A DNA stretch of 64,000 bases from Lachancea mirantina (GCA_900074745.1 LT598467.1:558001-622000), one strand, 5' to 3'. Shown: positions 9,262 to 19,819, numbered from the stretch's first letter. The notes: a model not told the origin generated them from the sequence alone. Made by a program: numbers and translations.

Positions 9262-12200
9262 TCAAGTTAGTTTTTGGGCCTCTTGTACCGTCACATGCTG
9301 AGTGACTAACTCCACCACTCTTCTCGTTAATGGTAGGTTCATCCATGCTGGAATATATGCTTCAATGCGGCCAAACTGCCTCGTTTCAATCAAATTGAAA
9401 GGATCTTCGAATGGACCACTATCGACCGACAAAAATATATCACTGCTATGCGTTTGAGATTTGCCATCGGACGATAGTGATGACTCGCTCTTGACACGAT
9501 CTGCGACGAATTTAAGCAGATCTGGAGAAATTGGAACTTCATAGTCAGCAACGGCGTACTGGGAAATAAGTTTTTGAATTTGAGCCGGTTTTAATGCCGA
9601 ACATATTTCCCAAATAATATTGATATCCCTGAGGTTTGCCTTTTTCAATTGCAGCAGTTTTGAAGCTTGTAGCATGTGTTGCAGGCATTCTGTACCTTCT
9701 GGTAAATGATGAGACTTGCACCACTCCTCTAGACGAGTGACATTGTAGTTCAGCTGTAAACCACGTTTCCAAGATAAAAAGTTTCTCCGCATGATCAAAT
9801 CGTTGAAGCAGATGGCATCGACATGCTTGAGAAGTGTGATTATCACATCTCGGAAAACTTCTTGCTCAACGTGATAGGCTTTCATCGACCAATAGATACT
9901 ATTGAAGAATGTCAAAATGTCATCCATCTTGTAACTAGTACTCTGAGCGAAAAGTTTCGGCAGGAATGGTGATGATTCAGGAGCAATAAATCCAGGTAGC
10001 GACTGAGACATAACGACAGCAGAGATGGCCTTTTTCTCAAGATCTTTCTGGAGTTTCTTTAGCCAGATGTTGTAGATGTTGTAACTCAAGGATTCGAAGT
10101 CATCCTTCAACTCTGTGACGAGAGTCACATATTCCTTGTATTCTTCCTCATTTAGTCCACTGTTGTATGAATCGTCGTTGAGAATCGATTCTTGGGCGTA
10201 CACAACAAAAGAGTATAGTTCGCGAACATTTGTTAGCCAAAACGCACCGTGTGAAACCAAATCCTCTCCCTTCAGATTTGTAACCAATTTCTGAATGGTA
10301 GACATTGCCTCGGCCAAGAAGCTCTCGCTTTGCTTAGTGAGGCCAAGCCGCCACATATCACTCAAAATGATGATCATAATTCTTGCTGGATAGAGAACTT
10401 CCTTTCTGGTGAGTTCGACAGCTACACCGGTCTCCGGCGTTTTGAATGCCTTTAGTAAGCCTTCGACGATCTCAGTGTTCAACGCTTTGGTATCTTCCAG
10501 CAATTTGTAAAGTTCATCGTTTATCTGCGACAAAGCACTGGCAGTTGATCTAGCATCTTCCTCCACTCCATTATTCATGGAAACAACGTTGAATTGTCGA
10601 GGAGAAGTCCCATCCATGAGACTGCTATGGTTGCTGAACCTGCGAGATTTTGTTGGTGTAGACGTATTCACACCGTTCGTGGCAATTCCATTGCGAATTG
10701 CATTCTGTAGACGGCCAATTTCGTCTTTTAGCGATTTCACCTCATTCTTCAAATCTGAATTTTGGGTTTGAGAGTCCGTATATTCTTGTCTTACTTGCTT
10801 GAGTTCCTCGAGTTTTGTCTTGACATCCTCTTGCAATCTAGCTTGCTCCTCGATCAATTCATCGATTTCGGCTCTGGCCTTGCTCAATTCTTCTTTAGCA
10901 AGAACAAGTTTTTCGTTGACCGCCGCTACCTCGGATTTATGCGTGTCGCTTCGGGCTTGTAATTCCCTTGCATGATCGCTCTTCTGAGTTGCTAGCAATG
11001 TCTTTATGTTTGCGGACTCATTCAAAGACTGTTGTAAAGATTCGATTTTCAAATTCAATTGACGATTGTCTTTGACCTTTTGGGCCAAAGATTCGGTCAG
11101 CTCGATGACTTTGTTTTCCAGCTTATACCCAACTTCTTTCAAGTGGTTGACAGATTTGGCATCCGCCTTTAGCTGCTTCAACTGCTTTTGAGCCAAGATC
11201 CTACGAACACCAGATTGGACAGTAACTGTTGATCTTTTTACCAAACGGTATTTCTGCCTTGGGACGAAACCTCTAATGTTGCTTTGAATGGCAACGACAG
11301 CATCCATTCTTTGTCTCTCAGCCAACTCCCTCTGCATTAGTTTGCGCTTCACAATACCTTGAATTTTAATCATTGTAGCTATCAAGCCCAACACTCGGTC
11401 TCGAGTGCTGATACCTCTGAATACACTTTGCAAAACTAGCGCTGCTTCGGTCTCCATTTGGATCTCAATCTGCTTACGAATAACAAAGCCATTTGTCAAG
11501 GCCTGGAAATTCTTGAGAGATTTCATTGTTACCAAGTACTGGCGTCTATAATAGAGTGCTTTGACCTTCTTTTGAATAAGGACGGATGCAGCATGCATCT
11601 TGTTTCCTCTCAATTTTTCCAAGTAGGCCAACATACCAGCTTTGAAGAAAATCTTGGTATTACCCAGTTGATATTTTTCCTTGTCTCCCACCGACACATC
11701 CAAGATTCTTCGGCACATATCTCTGACGTCTTCCTCAGTAGCCTCTGCAGTGAAAATTTTAGTCCAGTATTCGGAAGGAATCAAGATATGGTATCTAAGC
11801 ACAAATTCGTTATACGTCCATCTGGATGGGAAACCGGCACATGAAATTCTGATTGTCTCTAAAACACCGCATGCCCTTAGCTGAGATAAAACCATCAAAT
11901 TATCAAATTTCCAAGCCTCTTTGTCCTCGTTAGGCTTAATGCAACGAATATAATGAACATTTGTAGAATTAATGGTGTTCATCAATTCTATCAGCGAATT
12001 TTTGAAAATGGAACCCAAAGTTGGTTTCCTGTTTATCATTCGTGCTCCCCCTGGTTTCTTATTTGCCTCTTGCTGCTCAGCAATCTTGGCAGCGTTTTTG
12101 TCAATCGTACTCAAGATCGATAAAAGCGTTGGGTTAGCAGAGGCCTTGAGGACCTCCAAATGTCCATCCGACACCGTGTCTCTGTTCTTCTCAATGAATC

Positions 12201-13938
12201 CATCAACATCGTAAGCCACGTCCAGTGCATAATGGGACACAACGAATTTGGACTGTCCGAATCTCGGCTTAGAGAAGACTTCATTTGTAGGAGGTTTGTC
12301 TAGGGTTTGATACAATTTTTGAGTCCAACCTTCATCAGAGCCAGCCGGCAACCTGGATTCTTCGTCCAACAGCGATAAAATACCAACTTTATTCTCAATA
12401 AGGTCGATACAGGGTTGGTTGTCGTTGAATTCTATGAAAGACCATTCAATCTCCTCGGTAACGTATTCTTGTTGCTCTAATTTGAAGACATGCTGGTTAA
12501 ACTCTTGCTGCAGTTTTTCGTTCGCGTAGTTAATGCAAAATTGTTCGAAAGAATTTACTTCGAAATGCTCGAACCCATAAATATCCAGTACTCCAATGAA
12601 AGATTCAATCTCGTTGGCCACTTCAGGATTACAGAGAACGGTGTTGATGTTTTCCACAAGCCAATCGAAAAGAGCAGAAAAGATGAATTTCGCGACGGAG
12701 TCCCGTGCTACCAAAGCTTGGCTATAACTCAAGTTTGACACAATCTTTTCCGATCTGGTGACAATTTGCTTCTTGGTGATCCACTTGGCAAAATTGAAGG
12801 AGTCAATTTCCAAAAGTTCACAAACTTTTTGCAAATTGGGTTCGTCAGAGCTCAGAGAAGCATCGTTTCTTGTCTTTTTAACTTCGATGTTACCAATATG
12901 CAGCAAAGCTGCCAAGATTTTGAAAAGTTGAAATTGGGTATCAGCAGAAAATCCCACGGTGCTGAGCGCCTCAACTGTGATTTGATAATCCTTTGCATCA
13001 TCGACTCCATCGATGTGATGTGCTCCACCCTGATTTAGATAGTGGTAGTCCTCAATTTTCGTCAAACCTAATTGATCGCGCTGTTCCTGCGGTAGACCTT
13101 CCAAAAGCTGGTAGAAAATGTGGTAATTACGTTCATTTTGAGGTTGAAACACAAGTCGAGACCGCTCCAACAAGTATGTCCTAATGCGAGCACCTATGAT
13201 ACTCGTTTTCTTGTTGAAAAGAATTTCCAGATATTTCCCGAATCTCGAAGAGTTATCGTTTCTGGTGGTCTTTGCATTACCAAATGCTTCCATGATCGGA
13301 TTTGTAGCCAAAATCCGTTCTTCTGTCTCCGACATCTCCAAAGGCGCGTGGCCATTGGAGGATCTGTGATCGACAGCCTGTTCTACTGACGCGAAATACC
13401 GCATGATGTACTTAGCAGACACCGTTTTACCGGCACCGGACTCTCCGCTCACGACGATGGTTTGATTCTTGTGGTCATTCTTCATCAGACGGTATGCTTC
13501 TTCCGCTATGGCGAACAAATGCGGCTCGAGTTCACCACGCCTTCTACCGGCGTAAGCTTGAATCATGTCCTGCGAATACAGCTGTTCGACCCGGTCGAAC
13601 GGATTCGCTGCAATCAGCACGATACCGGAATATGTGTAGATGTTCAGCTGACCGTACCTCGCCCGGATCGCATGCAACACTGCGGGCTCGTTGAGATACG
13701 ACAACGACGTCAGATCCTCGATGGCCTCGAGAATTGGCGGATTTCTGAGCAAGGGCAGGACATTGTCTTTGTCTTCCTCGAGAGACTTCGTCTCGATCTC
13801 GACATTTTCTCCGCTGGCAAGCGTCAGCGTCAACTGGTATTTGTCGTTGTTATGCGCGTGACTCGTCACCTCTGCGCCTATCCATCCCTCTTGCTTGTCT
13901 GGATACCAACACCGGGTTCCGACTTCGAAGCTGGACAT
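9262..13938 (-). CDS. MYO2: Class V myosin heavy chain
   Basis: 1558 aa, the usual length of yeast Myo2. It is the actin motor that carries secretory vesicles, vacuole, peroxisomes and other cargo to the bud. The start MSSFEVGTRCWYP at 13938 matches the family; the frame is open a little further upstream without an ATG. An N-terminal SH3-like fold is followed by the motor, with P-loop GESGAGKT at ~165-172, switch I around NDNSSRFGK, switch II DIYGFEHF and the actin-binding loop VHYIRCIKPN. Six IQ motifs lie at roughly 780-920, then coiled coil to ~1080 (KVKDNRQLNLKIESLQ and on), then the globular cargo tail with the DIL domain. A single gene stands for the MYO2/MYO4 pair; the intact vesicle-type tail makes Myo2 the better name. 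Confidence 0.98.
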   Translation of the reverse strand: MSSFEVGTRCWYPDKQEGWIGAEVTSHAHNNDKYQLTLTLASGENVEIETKSLEEDKDNVLPLLRNPPILEAIEDLTSLSYLNEPAVLHAIRARYGQLNIYTYSGIVLIAANPFDRVEQLYSQDMIQAYAGRRRGELEPHLFAIAEEAYRLMKNDHKNQTIVVSGESGAGKTVSAKYIMRYFASVEQAVDHRSSNGHAPLEMSETEERILATNPIMEAFGNAKTTRNDNSSRFGKYLEILFNKKTSIIGARIRTYLLERSRLVFQPQNERNYHIFYQLLEGLPQEQRDQLGLTKIEDYHYLNQGGAHHIDGVDDAKDYQITVEALSTVGFSADTQFQLFKILAALLHIGNIEVKKTRNDASLSSDEPNLQKVCELLEIDSFNFAKWITKKQIVTRSEKIVSNLSYSQALVARDSVAKFIFSALFDWLVENINTVLCNPEVANEIESFIGVLDIYGFEHFEVNSFEQFCINYANEKLQQEFNQHVFKLEQQEYVTEEIEWSFIEFNDNQPCIDLIENKVGILSLLDEESRLPAGSDEGWTQKLYQTLDKPPTNEVFSKPRFGQSKFVVSHYALDVAYDVDGFIEKNRDTVSDGHLEVLKASANPTLLSILSTIDKNAAKIAEQQEANKKPGGARMINRKPTLGSIFKNSLIELMNTINSTNVHYIRCIKPNEDKEAWKFDNLMVLSQLRACGVLETIRISCAGFPSRWTYNEFVLRYHILIPSEYWTKIFTAEATEEDVRDMCRRILDVSVGDKEKYQLGNTKIFFKAGMLAYLEKLRGNKMHAASVLIQKKVKALYYRRQYLVTMKSLKNFQALTNGFVIRKQIEIQMETEAALVLQSVFRGISTRDRVLGLIATMIKIQGIVKRKLMQRELAERQRMDAVVAIQSNIRGFVPRQKYRLVKRSTVTVQSGVRRILAQKQLKQLKADAKSVNHLKEVGYKLENKVIELTESLAQKVKDNRQLNLKIESLQQSLNESANIKTLLATQKSDHARELQARSDTHKSEVAAVNEKLVLAKEELSKARAEIDELIEEQARLQEDVKTKLEELKQVRQEYTDSQTQNSDLKNEVKSLKDEIGRLQNAIRNGIATNGVNTSTPTKSRRFSNHSSLMDGTSPRQFNVVSMNNGVEEDARSTASALSQINDELYKLLEDTKALNTEIVEGLLKAFKTPETGVAVELTRKEVLYPARIMIIILSDMWRLGLTKQSESFLAEAMSTIQKLVTNLKGEDLVSHGAFWLTNVRELYSFVVYAQESILNDDSYNSGLNEEEYKEYVTLVTELKDDFESLSYNIYNIWLKKLQKDLEKKAISAVVMSQSLPGFIAPESSPFLPKLFAQSTSYKMDDILTFFNSIYWSMKAYHVEQEVFRDVIITLLKHVDAICFNDLIMRRNFLSWKRGLQLNYNVTRLEEWCKSHHLPEGTECLQHMLQASKLLQLKKANLRDINIIWEICSALKPAQIQKLISQYAVADYEVPISPDLLKFVADRVKSESSLSSDGKSQTHSSDIFLSVDSGPFEDPFNLIETRQFGRIEAYIPAWMNLPLTRRVVELVTQHVTVQEAQKLT

Positions 13939-15678
13939 GAACGCGCAATTTTCTATGCACACCTGCCACCTAAGTTCTTCTATCTATATCTTGGAGTGAT
14001 CCTGGAGTGACTGGGACACTATTATAGCTCTTTCCCAATTCACGTTCACGTTCAAATTCGCGTCTTTGATCTTTGATCTTGTTTACTATGCCCTAAAAAT
14101 TGACAGAAATTGACGCTTTTAAACGGACTTTTTCGGCTGATGTCCTGTCAAATGCTTCAATTGACGCTTATCTCCTCAAATTGGCCCTGATTTGACGCTG
14201 ATTTGGTCCCAAATACGCCTTTGATCAACTCTGATCCACGTTGTTTCTTATAAAACTTTTATTTTCGGACACCTGCAAGACCTCCAAAAATCTCAAACGG
14301 GCCACAAAAGATCAGTGATTTGATACGACAACCGTCCAAAAAACCAACTGTTCCATTCCGACCAGCATTGGGGACGAATCACGAACCGAGTCAAGCCGTA
14401 AAGAGTGTTTGTGAATTCGAATAGTTTCCTAAGAAGCTAATAAAACTACAACGAATCCGCCACGAATCCGCCAACTTACAAGCATGATACATCGACCATG
14501 TCAAAAATAGAGTACTTAGGCGTCTCCTTCGTTCTTCCTTCGAACACTTGTTTCTAGCATTCCTGGTTGGCTTCCGCTTTTTTGAACTTAGTACAATGTA
14601 CAGTGTCCTGGAGAGAGAAACTTACATTCGGCTAATTAGAGATCGAATAAGGTTGCCCAATAAGTCGGAAGTTGTCCGTGTAGAATAAGTTCAAGTCACA
14701 AGTCGTCTAATGGTCGCGGTTAGCTCCACCTCAAGCCGTTAAAGCTGATGACTTCGTCGCATATCACGAAATTTCTATACTGATGGTTTAGAGAAATCGT
14801 CAACTACACTTACACTAGCTGACAGAAAAATTGAGTTTCCCGGTTATTGGATTTGGGATCTCACAGCGTAATCGTATTGTCTATTCAAGTCATTATTTGG
14901 CTCGTCCTATCACCGTCATGGATTTGTTAAGGTTTTGGGTAGTTTCTTACGGGATGACATGTCATAATTGCGAGAGGAATCTGGGAGGTAAATGCGACTT
15001 CAACCCGCTAATTCAATCTGAAGTAGCTAAGGATCACACTGAAAGATCAGCTCAAGTGAGCAGACAAGTCAACTACCTCTCAAGTAAATCAAATTTACGC
15101 TGTAATGTCTAATTCGTGTAAAGAGAGTTGTCGCGTGACCCGAAAAGCTAGACTCACCGAATTTGTTCCTAATGCTGATCAGAACTATATAAACGCAAGG
15201 GAAATAATATTGGACTCGTTCCATCAATATGGTCTATATCTTCTCGATATGGTCGATATGTTATAGTTTTGCGGCACTTTGGGCTCGTACTGCTGGCTAT
15301 TCTTATCTTTAAAAGACATTTAAATAGTATCTGGGCTCGACTGAACCACCGATTGACGATTTATCTTGAGCAGAGTAGTACCTGCTTGAAGTGTTTGAAG
15401 TGGTTGACGTGACTACAGTGTGCGTCTTCCATGGGTACCGTGTTCTTCTTGTAGTCCTCTCTTGCGTGCGATTGCTTACTTTTTGAGCCGTGTAATATCT
15501 TAGAAAAAGCAGGTCAAAGGGAAGGCCAAGAGCTGCATTAAGAGCTCTAAGGGTTTGAATTCGCGATTCTCTGCCGCTGAGGCATCTTCTGCTACGTACT
15601 TGTTCACAGGTTTTCACTTAGAGTGTGAAAAGTCAGTCATAACGACTTGAATCCATCTTGCAGAATAGACCTTTCTGT
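13939..15678. other. Long divergent promoter gap MYO2 - FRT1
   Basis: About 1.7 kb with no gene I can support. Three copies of TTGACGCT lie near MYO2 at 14110-14117, 14161-14168 and 14192-14199. Short open frames at 14831-15112 (+) and 15309-15617 (-) read as low-complexity or unnatural protein and were not accepted. Confidence 0.5.
14110..14199. repeat. Three copies of TTGACGCT upstream of MYO2
   Basis: The octamer TTGACGCT recurs at 14110, 14161 and 14192, all in the same orientation, 170-260 bases upstream of the MYO2 ATG. This looks like a small cluster of transcription-factor sites; no factor is assigned. Confidence 0.4.
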
Positions 15679-16881
15679 ATGGTCGTGGCGTCAATGACAA
15701 AATCTCCTGAGACGCGAGTTTCAAGACTTGCGCGACAGTCGTCCGATGCAAGCCACACGTCGACCGTTGCGATTAACAATCTTCCACGACATGCATTTCA
15801 CAGGAGCAGCCATTACGGACGCAGCGGACTGACAGAACCGGATTTCACGTCGACAGCGGTCGGCAAGTACAGTGAATGCATGTTCCACAGTCCTCAACCG
15901 GCAGAATTACATTCTGCAGGTACCGGTGGGGGATATCTAGATAAGCTAGATGAGGGTAATTCGGCGACCCAGTCATCTTTGTCTTTGCCTAAAAGAACTA
16001 TAGGTACTCGTCCGCTGTTCTCCCGATCGTATTCCAATGTGCCCAGCTCGTCTACACCTATGACACCTTACCAGAGGCATCGTCGCAGTCCGTCGTCCGC
16101 CGCCCATGTCACGTCAATGGACGACGGGAAACGGCTCGTATATCAGTTTCTCAACGCGGACAATGAAATGAAGATGCAGGGAAGCTCGCAATGGTCAGAA
16201 CGTTCCAAATCAAGCCAGTTTTCAGTTTATCGCGACTCCAAACGCGACAGTCTCTCGCACCTTGTGTTCTGCGACCTCCAGCGCACGTTGTCGTCTGGTC
16301 CCTATGAAAAGGGCATTGAATCTCTCAACTGCGACGCTGAGGTTCTCTCGGAGCACTACGAGGACTACATCACGCGGGCTTCAGGCAAACTCGAAAATTC
16401 TATCAAAGAAGCACTTATTGGAGGTCTCTCCGGGAAAGAGACCGAGATGAGACGCAGTTTTGGACAACTGGATGCATTGGGGAACGATATTGCATCTTTG
16501 AAGACCATCATCTTGGGTATTCGGGTTGACGTCGAGGACAAACTTATGACGGATCTCCAGTATGCGTTCGACAATACCGATCCGGAGTCCTTTGTTAATA
16601 AGCTCAGCAAATCGGTAAATCAGCATTTGAAGGGACTGGAAGAACTCGAGGAACGGATATCACGATGTAAAGAGGAGCTAGCACTACAAAAGGACGCACT
16701 TCAGAAATTGGAAGCTACGTTACGATTGAACGAGAAATTACGAGATACGCAACGTAATATGCGCCTTGTGGACAAAATACGAGACAATTTGGGCATTTTG
16801 ATTGATCTAACAGGCATTTTACTAATTGTCTGCATGTTCAGTCTACTCAGGAAGTACCTTACGTTTGGCAATTCCAAATAA
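15679..16881 (+). CDS. FRT1/FRT2: Frt1/Frt2 (Hph1/Hph2) family tail-anchored ER protein
   Basis: About 400 aa. In S. cerevisiae Frt1 is a calcineurin substrate and Frt1/Frt2 act at the ER in tolerance to alkaline pH, salt and cell-wall stress. The N-terminal half is Ser/Thr-rich and likely disordered. Residues ~225-365 form a helical, coiled-coil-rich region (EELEERISRCKEELALQKDA). A single hydrophobic anchor near the C terminus (ILIDLTGILLIVCMF) is followed by a short basic lumenal tail. The ATG at 15679 is the first; 15694 (MTKSPET) is also possible. Identification rests on the tail-anchor architecture, size and exact synteny between MYO2 and SAW1/PRO2; I did not see an obvious calcineurin docking motif. 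Confidence 0.85.
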   Translation: MVVASMTKSPETRVSRLARQSSDASHTSTVAINNLPRHAFHRSSHYGRSGLTEPDFTSTAVGKYSECMFHSPQPAELHSAGTGGGYLDKLDEGNSATQSSLSLPKRTIGTRPLFSRSYSNVPSSSTPMTPYQRHRRSPSSAAHVTSMDDGKRLVYQFLNADNEMKMQGSSQWSERSKSSQFSVYRDSKRDSLSHLVFCDLQRTLSSGPYEKGIESLNCDAEVLSEHYEDYITRASGKLENSIKEALIGGLSGKETEMRRSFGQLDALGNDIASLKTIILGIRVDVEDKLMTDLQYAFDNTDPESFVNKLSKSVNQHLKGLEELEERISRCKEELALQKDALQKLEATLRLNEKLRDTQRNMRLVDKIRDNLGILIDLTGILLIVCMFSLLRKYLTFGNSK

Positions 16882-17188
16882 GCATCTGGGCTGAACGGCA
16901 GAGCGCGAGCGGCTTAAAATGAACGTGAGAGAACTGATCTTGGCAAAAGCGACGAGAGACGTTCCTTCTACGGACTTAAGCAGTAAACAAAACAAAAGAG
17001 CATTCATTGCAGGTAGCCAGTGGTTTGTAATTTTTTAAAAAAACAGTGTACTACGTTGGCTTAAACTGCCGGAAGGATTGGCAGATTATCATCGATTCTG
17101 TTTTTTAAGCTTTTATGCATTAAAAGCTGGCTCTTAAATTCATGTATAACATCATCACCAAAGGCTCAAAAAAACTATACTACACCAA
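16882..17188. other. Gap between FRT1 and SAW1
   Basis: Tandem intergenic region, AT-rich with an A-run near 17037-17044. It should hold the SAW1 promoter. No ORF or RNA gene seen. Confidence 0.5.
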
Positions 17189-18164
17189 ATGGCGCCTTCG
17201 TATGTCACAAAAATGCTAATTGAAGTCTTGAGAGATCAGAGGACTAACCATTCCCCACGTTTCTTCAGTCTAGCTGTCATCGAAGTTGCTGAAGATGTTG
17301 TCTTGCCCATAAGAATATTCGTGAACAGGAGACAGTTGCTAAAGAACATCGAAAACTGTACGTATGATATGCGATACAACTACCAGGAGCCCCTGCTAAC
17401 CACCAATATCAGCCAAAACCGTTTTCGAAACGCCAATTCTACCAAACAACTCCATCATTCGACTTAAATCGCCAGTCATGCGAATTTACCTCTCAAACGC
17501 AGACATGAAAGCCATGTGCGAAGAGATAAAACCAGAATTGCAGATCATTCTGTATGAACTAACGTCCAAAGAAGTATCGGAGGCAGTTTTGGATAAGCTT
17601 AAAGTGGGCAACGTCCTCAATTTCAAAGACGTTGTTCCTCATCTCCCGCTGTCCAAATACAGAAGAAACAAACTGCAAGATGACACCGTTACCGACCTAT
17701 ACAATCTGACAACCATTGAAAAGACGACCCGTAACCAGTACAAACTTCATTTTCGCAAATCGTGGGAACTGGATATTTACGTTAACGACATCAAGAAGCT
17801 TGATCGAATAAGAAATTTGCTACTACAACAAGCGGCGCTGCGTTCGAATAATAACAATGCACTTCCGTGGTTCCCATTGCTAGACGATGGGAGCATGAAG
17901 ATCATATCTCGCCGAAGCGTGACTAGCCTGAAGCCTTCATCGAAAGATCACGTGTTTTCACCAGAATCAGCCACCCCACCTCCGCCTATCTTACAGGAAC
18001 ACTCCATGGAGCCCGCATTGCCCTTGGAGAACCCCGACCACGTAGCGACCGCTGATATCGACGAGGAGGACAAACCCATTTTGGATTTTAAACACTTTCA
18101 ACAGACAAATTTAGGGAAATGTATCGATATTCAAGTATTACAGCGGCCGAGAAGGCGATATTAA
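17189..18164 (+). CDS. SAW1: Saw1, Rad1-Rad10 recruiting DNA repair protein, two introns
   Basis: Three exons (17189-17199, 17269-17357, 17413-18164) encode 283 aa. Saw1 binds branched DNA and brings the Rad1-Rad10 nuclease to 3' flaps in single-strand annealing. After splicing the N terminus reads MAPSLAVIEVAEDVVLPIRI then FVNRRQLLKN, joined to SKTVFETPILPNNSIIRLKS and RIYLSNADMK. This agrees with my recollection of S. cerevisiae Saw1 (261 aa), including LPIRIFVNR, NNSIICLKSP and RIYLS. The C-terminal region (KPILDFKHFQ to VLQRPRRRY) also corresponds. Without the second intron the first 92-codon frame ends 10 bases before the downstream frame opens, so splicing is needed to unite them. Synteny (FRT2-SAW1-DRS2) is exact. 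Confidence 0.9.
17200..17268 (+). other. SAW1 intron 1 (69 nt)
   Basis: 5' splice site GTATGT at 17200, branch GACTAAC at 17242-17248, 3' CAG ending 17268. The intron is a multiple of three and has no in-frame stop, so unspliced mRNA would insert 23 residues after MAPS rather than terminate at this intron. Confidence 0.88.
17358..17412 (+). other. SAW1 intron 2 (55 nt)
   Basis: 5' splice site GTACGT at 17358, branch TGCTAAC at 17394-17400, 3' CAG ending 17412. Removal changes frame and joins ...NIEN to SKTVFETPIL. It is very short, with 13 bases from branch A to the 3' site. Confidence 0.85.
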
Positions 18165-18333
18165 GGCGATATTAAGGCAAAATCAAGCCGGAAATGGTTA
18201 ACATTAGGAAGAATGGGATTTACAGACCATTTTAGTGGGTTCTATTGTGGTGGTTTTTTTGATCTTTCTGTTACTGTTAGCCATACTGGCGAGAAATTGA
18301 AAAATTTCATAGAGAAAAAGACGAAGCGACACT

Positions 18334-18340
18334 TGAGTCA
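18334..18340. promoter_or_regulatory. Possible Gcn4 site upstream of PRO2
   Basis: TGAGTCA, a perfect match to the palindromic Gcn4 consensus TGASTCA, lies 37 bases before the PRO2 ATG. General amino-acid control of a proline biosynthesis gene would be sensible, but the site is unusually close to the start codon and is a single 7-mer. Confidence 0.35.
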
Positions 18341-18376
18341 TCGGAAATTAAAGAACCACTATCAAAGAATAAACCG

Positions 18377-19747
18377 ATGCAAGCTTCCGCAGAAACTATT
18401 GCTCAACAAGCCCGCAAGGCAGGTAACATTCTCAAGACTTTATCTGACGAGAACCGCTCTGCAATTTTGTTTAAGATCCATGATGGATTAAAAGAAAATG
18501 CGGAGTTGATTAGAAGGGCCAATGCACTTGACTTGGAAAAGGCAAGAGAAACCAACTTGACGCAATCTCTTTACAAGAGACTAGACCTGTTCAAGGGGGA
18601 TAAATTCGAAACGATGCTTCAAGGCGTGAAAGACGTTGCAGCTCTCGCGGATCCTGCGGGGAAAGTGAAGTTGGCTAGGCAGTTAGATGAAAATTTGAAT
18701 TTATATCAAGTAACTGCTCCAGTAGGCGTTTTGCTTGTAATCTTTGAGTCTAGACCCGAAGTCATCGCTAACATCACGTCTCTTTGCATTAAGTCGGGAA
18801 ACGCTGGTATTCTAAAGGGTGGGAAAGAGTCTGTCAACACTTTTAGAGAGATTTCGAAAATCATAAATCAAGTCATAAGCGAAAACGTCGTGAGTACTGG
18901 TGTTCCCGTGGGCGCCGTTCAGCTTATAGAGACTAGAGAGGATGTGTCTGGTCTGCTAGAGCAAGATGACTACATTGATTTAGTGGTTCCTCGTGGTTCA
19001 AATGCATTGGTAAAGCAGATCAAATCCTCGACCAAAATTCCAGTTTTAGGGCACGCCGACGGAATTTGTTCCATTTACCTCGATAAAGATGCCGACTTGG
19101 AGCAAGCCAAACGCATTACTTTAGATGCCAAGTGCTCCTATCCCGCCGGTTGCAATGCGGTCGAGACGTTAATTGTCAACCGTCAGATGCCAAACTGGTG
19201 GGATGTATTGATTAACCTTTCGGAGGCGGGCGATGTGACCATTCATGCTACTCAAGAAGTCAAGAAGCTCTATTTGGTAAAGCTTCAAGATTTGGGATTA
19301 ACAGAGACCTTCAAAGAAAAAGTTGTCGATGTTGACGAAAGTGTCGACTTTGACCAAGAATTTCTTTCTTTGGACATTGCTGTCAATTTCGTCAACACTG
19401 TGGAAGAGGCTGTGAGTCACATTAATACTCACTCATCAAAGCACACTGACGCTATCGTGACCGAAAATGAACAAAATGCCGAGCTGTTCTTGAAGGCTGT
19501 TGACTCTTCTGGTGTTTACTGGAATGCCTCCACAAGGTTTGCCGACGGCTTCAGATATGGTTTTGGTACGGAAGTTGGAATATCAACTAGCAAAATTCAC
19601 GCGCGCGGTCCAGTTGGTCTTGATGGCTTAGTCAGTTACCAATATCAGATCAGAGGGAAGGGCCAAGTCGCCAGCGACTATGTTGGTTCTGGTGGCAAGA
19701 GAGCGTTCTTGCATAAGGACTTGGATCTGGCAAAAGTTAATATTTAA
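18377..19747 (+). CDS. PRO2: Gamma-glutamyl phosphate reductase
   Basis: 456 aa, the same size as S. cerevisiae Pro2. It reduces gamma-glutamyl phosphate with NADPH to glutamate semialdehyde, the second step of proline synthesis in the cytosol. Aldehyde-dehydrogenase-like fold: LLVIFESRPEVIANITSLCI around 117-136, the SGNAGILKGGKES cofactor loop, HADGICSIYLDKDAD, and the catalytic cysteine in CSYPAGCNAVETL (C259). The C-terminal GTEVGISTSKIHARGPVGLD block is typical of ProA enzymes. It sits between SAW1 and a convergent DRS2 only 72 bases away, merging the YAL and YOR tracks at this point. Confidence 0.98.
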   Translation: MQASAETIAQQARKAGNILKTLSDENRSAILFKIHDGLKENAELIRRANALDLEKARETNLTQSLYKRLDLFKGDKFETMLQGVKDVAALADPAGKVKLARQLDENLNLYQVTAPVGVLLVIFESRPEVIANITSLCIKSGNAGILKGGKESVNTFREISKIINQVISENVVSTGVPVGAVQLIETREDVSGLLEQDDYIDLVVPRGSNALVKQIKSSTKIPVLGHADGICSIYLDKDADLEQAKRITLDAKCSYPAGCNAVETLIVNRQMPNWWDVLINLSEAGDVTIHATQEVKKLYLVKLQDLGLTETFKEKVVDVDESVDFDQEFLSLDIAVNFVNTVEEAVSHINTHSSKHTDAIVTENEQNAELFLKAVDSSGVYWNASTRFADGFRYGFGTEVGISTSKIHARGPVGLDGLVSYQYQIRGKGQVASDYVGSGGKRAFLHKDLDLAKVNI

Positions 19748-19819
19748 AATGTTGATTTAAGAGTAAGGAGAAATAATAGCATCGATTCATAAAACAGACA
19801 TCAAAATATATCAGTAGGC

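Noticed and set aside
14831-15112. A 93-codon plus-strand frame in the MYO2-FRT1 gap
   Set aside because: No domain, membrane segment or family resemblance seen; not supported.
15309-15617. A 102-codon minus-strand frame in the MYO2-FRT1 gap
   Set aside because: The translation is Arg/Ser/Thr-rich with no recognisable domain and lies in a promoter region; not distinguishable from chance.
17189-17467. A separate 92-codon gene upstream of SAW1
   Set aside because: It is exon 1, intron 1, exon 2 and part of intron 2 of SAW1 read through; splicing joins it to the downstream frame with Saw1-like sequence.
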